Positions 14,703 through 17,547 of a stretch of DNA of 17,547 bases are shown here, one piece after another. Each line of letters starts with the position of its first letter. The stretch's first letter is position 1. Where the stretch lies: positions 1 to 17,547 of the forward strand of contig DVOR01000234.1 of assembly GCA_018713405.1 (NCBI GenBank), given 5' to 3'. Source of the stretch: Candidatus Spyradenecus faecavium (GTDB lineage: Bacteria; Verrucomicrobiota; Kiritimatiellia; RFP12; DVOR01). The notes under the pieces were generated by a model. That model was not told the origin of the DNA. It saw only the letters and a program-made list of their open reading frames with translations, and ran no database searches. The position numbers and the translations under genes were made by a program.

Positions 14703-14711
14703 TGGTATCAT
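14703..14711 (+). promoter_or_regulatory. Extended -10 promoter of the TRIC channel gene
   Basis: TGGTATCAT gives an extended-10 TG (14703-14704) and a 5/6 -10 box TATCAT (14706-14711), 38 bp before the start codon. No good -35 is present; the last palindromic unit of the repeat ends 4 bp before where one would be. Confidence 0.5.
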
Positions 14712-14743
14712 ATGGGCACATTCCCTGAATAGGAGAGCGGCAC

Positions 14744-15448
14744 ATGGATCTGTCCTTCTTCACTGAGCACCGCGACGCCATCATTTTGGCGTTGGACCTT
14801 TTCGGCACGGCGGTCTTCGCCGTCACCGGCGCGTTGCGTGGGTGGCGCAGCCGGCTGGATTTCTTCGGGGTGATCGTGCTGGCGTGCGCGGTGGGCATCG
14901 GGGGTGGGCTGATGCGCGACGCGCTCATCGGGGCGACGCCGGCGGCGGCCTTCCAGGACAGCCGCTATCTGATCATCTGCGCGTTGGTGGGCGGGATTTC
15001 CTTCTATGTGGCGCCGCGGTTGGGGGACCGATGGAACGTGATTCCCGTGCTCGACGCGTTGGGGCTGGGGGTTTTCACAGCGATCGGGTGCGAGAAGGCG
15101 GCGGCCTATGGCTGCCAGTGGGTGGCGGTGGCGCTGTGCGGCGTGATGACGGCGGTGGGCGGTGGCGTGATCCGCGATGTGCTGGCGATGCGTGTGCCGG
15201 CGGTGTTGCGGAGCGACTTCTACGCGACGGCCTCGTTGCTCGGGGGCGGGCTTTTCCTGGCGATGCGGCGGTGGATGCCGGACTCTGACCTGGCCTATTT
15301 CTGGCGCTTCCTGGCGGTTTCGGCCTTCGTGTTGTTGGTGCGGCTGATCGCGATGCGCTTCAAGTTCCGCCTGCCGGAAGCGCACACCGTGCCGGCGCGG
15401 CAACGGTGGCACCTGAAGTACCCTCGGCTGAAGTTGCCGAAGGAGTGA
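14744..15448 (+). CDS. TRIC-type cation channel family protein (YadS/UPF0126)
   Basis: This 234-aa inner-membrane protein has about seven hydrophobic segments in two homologous halves. Each half carries the family signature: GGGLMRD at G53-D59 and GGGVIRD at G139-D145. That duplication is diagnostic of the TRIC/UPF0126 family, bacterial relatives of trimeric intracellular K+ channels; prokaryotic members conduct monovalent cations, and their physiological role is mostly unknown. The C-terminal tail (about 205-234) is short and basic and faces one side of the membrane. AGGAGA (14731-14736) lies 7 bp before ATG. The gene is transcribed divergently from pckG, with repeat copy B between them. Third codon positions are markedly G-rich (gcg, gtg, ttg, ggg), unlike the C-rich pckG, murC-murB and beta-galactosidase genes. 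Confidence 0.9.
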   Translation: MDLSFFTEHRDAIILALDLFGTAVFAVTGALRGWRSRLDFFGVIVLACAVGIGGGLMRDALIGATPAAAFQDSRYLIICALVGGISFYVAPRLGDRWNVIPVLDALGLGVFTAIGCEKAAAYGCQWVAVALCGVMTAVGGGVIRDVLAMRVPAVLRSDFYATASLLGGGLFLAMRRWMPDSDLAYFWRFLAVSAFVLLVRLIAMRFKFRLPEAHTVPARQRWHLKYPRLKLPKE

Positions 15449-15479
15449 GCGAAGGGCCTCCGGCGGGGGTGGCGTTTTT

Positions 15480-15493
15480 CCGCGAAGACGCAA
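15480..15493. repeat. Short CCGCGAAGACGC-type interspersed motif (copy 2)
   Basis: CCGCGAAGACGCAA overlaps the left foot of the terminator stem and resembles, in reverse complement, the motif at 5858-5873. Both are intergenic. Confidence 0.35.
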
Positions 15494-15527
15494 AGAGCCG
15501 CAAGGGCTTGGGCCCTTGCGGCTCTTT
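15492..15527. terminator. Long perfect hairpin between convergent genes, probable bidirectional terminator
   Basis: A perfect 16-bp stem (15492-15507 with 15512-15527) has loop TTGG. The stem ends in AAA on one side and TTT on the other, so each strand ends in only three T's. It sits between the convergent TRIC gene (stop 15448) and the 534-aa gene (stop 15554), which suits a shared terminator. The short T-tract makes its strength uncertain. Confidence 0.75.
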
Positions 15528-15553
15528 CGTCTCCCTGACAGTCTTGTCTGGGG

Positions 15554-17158
15554 TCAGCGGGCGCGGAGCGCCTCGGCCTCCGCGACGGTGTGGCCGCGCA
15601 GGGTGGGGTGGCGCAGGGTCTGGGCGTAGTCCCGGAGGAGGTCGAGAAGGTGCGTGCGCGTGGCGTTGTCCAAGACGACGCGGTATTGATCCTCGAGGAA
15701 TTCGATGGCTTCCACGGGGTCATCCGGGTTGTCGAAATCAATCGCGAGGGTCTCCCAGAGGAGGCCTTCCCCGAAGTCGACCAGGAGGTCCGGGTCGGCG
15801 CGTACGGCGTCGACGGCATCGAGGAGTCGGGCCTCTGCCTTGAGGTCCTCGCACCAGGGGCGCAGGCCGACGGCCTCCGTGCGGTCGCAGTAGCCGGCGA
15901 TGGCCTCCTTTGTCGGCAGGAAGTAGGGTAGGCCTTCCTCGACAGTCTCCAAGCGGTCGCGGACGTCCAGACTCCAGCCGAGGCCGGTGTAGTTCTTCTT
16001 GTCGGCGAGGTAGGGGACGCCGTCGAGATGGCAGAGGGCGAAGCTGAAGGTGTGGCTGTGCTGGATGACGCGGAGGAGGTCGTGGAGGCGCGTTTCGGTG
16101 AGGAGGCCGGGGTGGTCGCGCTCGATCAGTTCCCAGATTGTCCGCAGGGGGGCGACGGCATAGAGCGTGACGCAGGCGGCGCAGTAGCGGGTCAGGGTCA
16201 GCGACAGGTCGAAGTCGGCGCCGGTTTTGCTGAAGGCGGCGGCGAACGTCCGGGGCTCCCAGTCCTGGGGGAGGCACTCCTCGGGGTCCTCCGGCGGGGG
16301 CTCCAGGAGGCGGTCGATCGCGGGCTGCGCCTCGGCCCGGGTGTGGCCCTTGAAGGGGGCGTGGCGGATGGCCCCGCAAAAGTCGCACAGAAGCCGGTTC
16401 AGGGCCTCCATCTCGTCGGCCGAGAGCGAGGCGTGGGCGAACCCTTGCAGGTAGGGATCCTTGAAGACGTTGCCCGCGTTGAGCTCCGTGTAGAGGCGCA
16501 GGTGCGCCAAGAAGTAGGCGACGGCCTCGGCGCGCGGCAGGCTCTCGGTGCACGGGCCCAGCGGGAGGGTTTCGTCCATCAGGCGGGCGGCGAGGCGTTC
16601 GCCCTCGGGGGTCGGCTCCACGTGGCGGGGGTCGGCGTAGGCGAGGAAGTCGTCCTTGGGCAGGCGGACGAAGGGGAGGTCGATGCCTCCGTAGCGGGCC
16701 ATCCCGTCTGCGAGGGCGTCGCCGTCCGCGTAGAAGAGGGCGCCGCTGACGATGTAGCGGTCGCGCACGGTGGAGACCATGCGGTCGCCCCAGATTTCCT
16801 CCGCGCCGAGGACGTAGAAGATGGGGTGGAGTTCGAAGGTCTCGCGCAGGTCGTGGCGCGCCACCTTGGCGAAGGCGTAGAAGGCCTTCTCGGAGACGAC
16901 ACCGGGGAAGAGGTCCTCGAAGATGGGGAGGAAGTCCTTCAGGGCGATGACGCCGTAGAGGTTGGCGGCGGCGCGGAAGGCGCGCAGGAGGAGGGCCTCG
17001 GTGGGGGCGTCGACGGGGATCTTGCGGTAGAGGCGCTCCAAGCGGCGGTCGGTGTAGCACTCGGGCTCCTCGAAGTCGCCCAGGTCGTCCCAATCGGCCT
17101 GCGGGGCTTCGTCGCGGTCGGGGGCTTGCATCAGGTAGTCGGGGGAATCGTCGTTCAT
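15554..17158 (-). CDS. Unrecognised 534-aa protein with an internal tandem duplication
   Basis: I do not recognise the family. The N-terminal 40 residues are acidic and look disordered. There is no signal peptide or membrane segment, so it is probably cytosolic. The rest is two related halves. Half 1 begins near L67 (AANLYGVIALKDFLPIFEDLFPG) and ends at RHAPFKGHTRAEA (265-277). Half 2 begins near L332 (CVTLYAVAPLRTIWELIERDHPG) and ends at RHPTLRGHTVAEAEA (516-530). The LYxV-to-GHT distances are 204 and 190 residues. The LYGV opening resembles the small helical domain found before SEC-C and other regulatory tails in hypothetical bacterial proteins, but this is a faint resemblance and no SEC-C cysteines are present. 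AAGGAG (17165-17170) is 6 bp before ATG. It lies 34 bases after the glycosyltransferase stop, so it is likely cotranscribed with it. Confidence 0.8.
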   Translation of the reverse strand: MNDDSPDYLMQAPDRDEAPQADWDDLGDFEEPECYTDRRLERLYRKIPVDAPTEALLLRAFRAAANLYGVIALKDFLPIFEDLFPGVVSEKAFYAFAKVARHDLRETFELHPIFYVLGAEEIWGDRMVSTVRDRYIVSGALFYADGDALADGMARYGGIDLPFVRLPKDDFLAYADPRHVEPTPEGERLAARLMDETLPLGPCTESLPRAEAVAYFLAHLRLYTELNAGNVFKDPYLQGFAHASLSADEMEALNRLLCDFCGAIRHAPFKGHTRAEAQPAIDRLLEPPPEDPEECLPQDWEPRTFAAAFSKTGADFDLSLTLTRYCAACVTLYAVAPLRTIWELIERDHPGLLTETRLHDLLRVIQHSHTFSFALCHLDGVPYLADKKNYTGLGWSLDVRDRLETVEEGLPYFLPTKEAIAGYCDRTEAVGLRPWCEDLKAEARLLDAVDAVRADPDLLVDFGEGLLWETLAIDFDNPDDPVEAIEFLEDQYRVVLDNATRTHLLDLLRDYAQTLRHPTLRGHTVAEAEALRAR

Positions 17159-17192
17159 GGTGGGCTCCTTGCGGGAGGCGGGGAAGGGTGGG

Positions 17193-17546
17193 TCAGCGGT
17201 GGCGGAGGGCCAGGCGGAGGACGAGGCGGACGGCCTCCCAGGCGATGGCGAGGGACATCTTGGACTGGCCTGCGACGCGGTCGGCGAAGACGATGGGGAT
17301 CTCGCGGACGCGGAAGCCGGCGCGCCAGGCGTGGTAGGTGGTCTCGACCTGGAAGGCGTAGCCCTCGGCGGCGAGGGGGCCTTGGAGGATGGCCGCGAGG
17401 GCCTCGCGGCGGAAGCACTTGTAGCCGGCGGTGGGGTCCATCACCGGCAGGCGGGTGAGGAGGCGGACGTAGAGGCCGGCGCCGTAGCTGAGGAAGAGGC
17501 GGCGGAGGGGCCAGTTGAGGACGCGCACGCCGCCCTGGCTGTAGCG
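17193..17546 (-). CDS. Glycosyltransferase family 2, dolichol-phosphate mannose synthase type (C-terminal part; 5' end outside window)
   Basis: The frame is open from the window edge, reading RYSQGGVRVLNWP and then on to the stop. Enzymes of this group transfer mannose or a similar sugar from a nucleotide sugar to a polyprenyl phosphate at the inner membrane, to feed envelope glycosylation or glycan synthesis. The visible part matches the C-terminal half of the family: LPVMDPTAGYKCFRREAL (the D-P-T-x-G-[YF] signature), EGYAFQVETTY, and RVREIPIVFADRVAGQSKMS with the R-x-x-G-x-S-K-M motif. No C-terminal transmembrane segment follows, so it belongs to the soluble-catalytic type ending soon after SKMS. 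The N-terminal DxD nucleotide-binding part is beyond the window. GTG at 17526-17528 is an internal valine, not the start. Confidence 0.88.
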   Translation of the reverse strand, partial: RYSQGGVRVLNWPLRRLFLSYGAGLYVRLLTRLPVMDPTAGYKCFRREALAAILQGPLAAEGYAFQVETTYHAWRAGFRVREIPIVFADRVAGQSKMSLAIAWEAVRLVLRLALRHR

Positions 17547-17547
17547 C

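Overview
This is a GC-rich bacterial chromosome segment with no rRNA, tRNA, CRISPR array, transposase or prophage genes. A secreted GH2 beta-galactosidase, GTP-dependent PEP carboxykinase, NrdR, an M18 aminopeptidase and peptidoglycan synthesis genes point to a free-living or gut-type, carbohydrate-degrading, probably Gram-negative bacterium. A PVC-superphylum relative (Verrucomicrobiota, Kiritimatiellota or Lentisphaerota type) is my best guess, but it rests on general gene content and is weak.

Layout. 3-1896 (+): the end of an M18 aminopeptidase, a two-receiver response regulator and nrdR, closely spaced. 1945-5842 (+): a stand-alone secreted beta-galactosidase with a C-terminal F5/8-type domain, its own promoter and a terminator. 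5889-6001: a 113-bp repeat (copy A) made of four telomere-like palindromes spaced about 22 bp apart plus a 17-bp tail. 6041-9591 (+): yicC (apparently leaderless), a 109-aa fragment-like protein resembling the alpha subunit of 2-oxoacid dehydrogenase E1, and a MurC-MurB fusion. 9615-10583 (+): thioredoxin overlapping a LysM coiled-coil envelope protein, with promoter and terminator. 10633-12418 (+): a Na+/phosphate symporter with a PhoU-like tail. 12457-14494 (-): pckG with terminator, promoter and a candidate operator. 14566-14678: the same 113-bp repeat in opposite orientation (copy B). 14703-15448 (+): a TRIC-type channel. 15554-17546 (-): a glycosyltransferase 2 (dolichol-phosphate mannose synthase type, truncated by the window edge) followed by an unrecognised 534-aa protein with an internal duplication.

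The genes are mostly housekeeping: sugar release (beta-galactosidase), the gluconeogenic/anaplerotic node (PckG), dNTP control (NrdR), cell wall (MurC-MurB, LysM), redox (thioredoxin) and ion/phosphate uptake. Four promoters share a recognisable TG-extended -10 box, three of them 38-39 bp before the start codon. The strongest unexplained signal is the pair of inverted 113-bp palindromic-array repeats, about 88% identical without gaps, placed upstream of yicC and between pckG and the TRIC gene. Secondary points of interest are the degenerate E1-alpha-like mini-protein, the duplicated 534-aa protein, the leaderless yicC start and an inverted repeat over the pckG -35 box.
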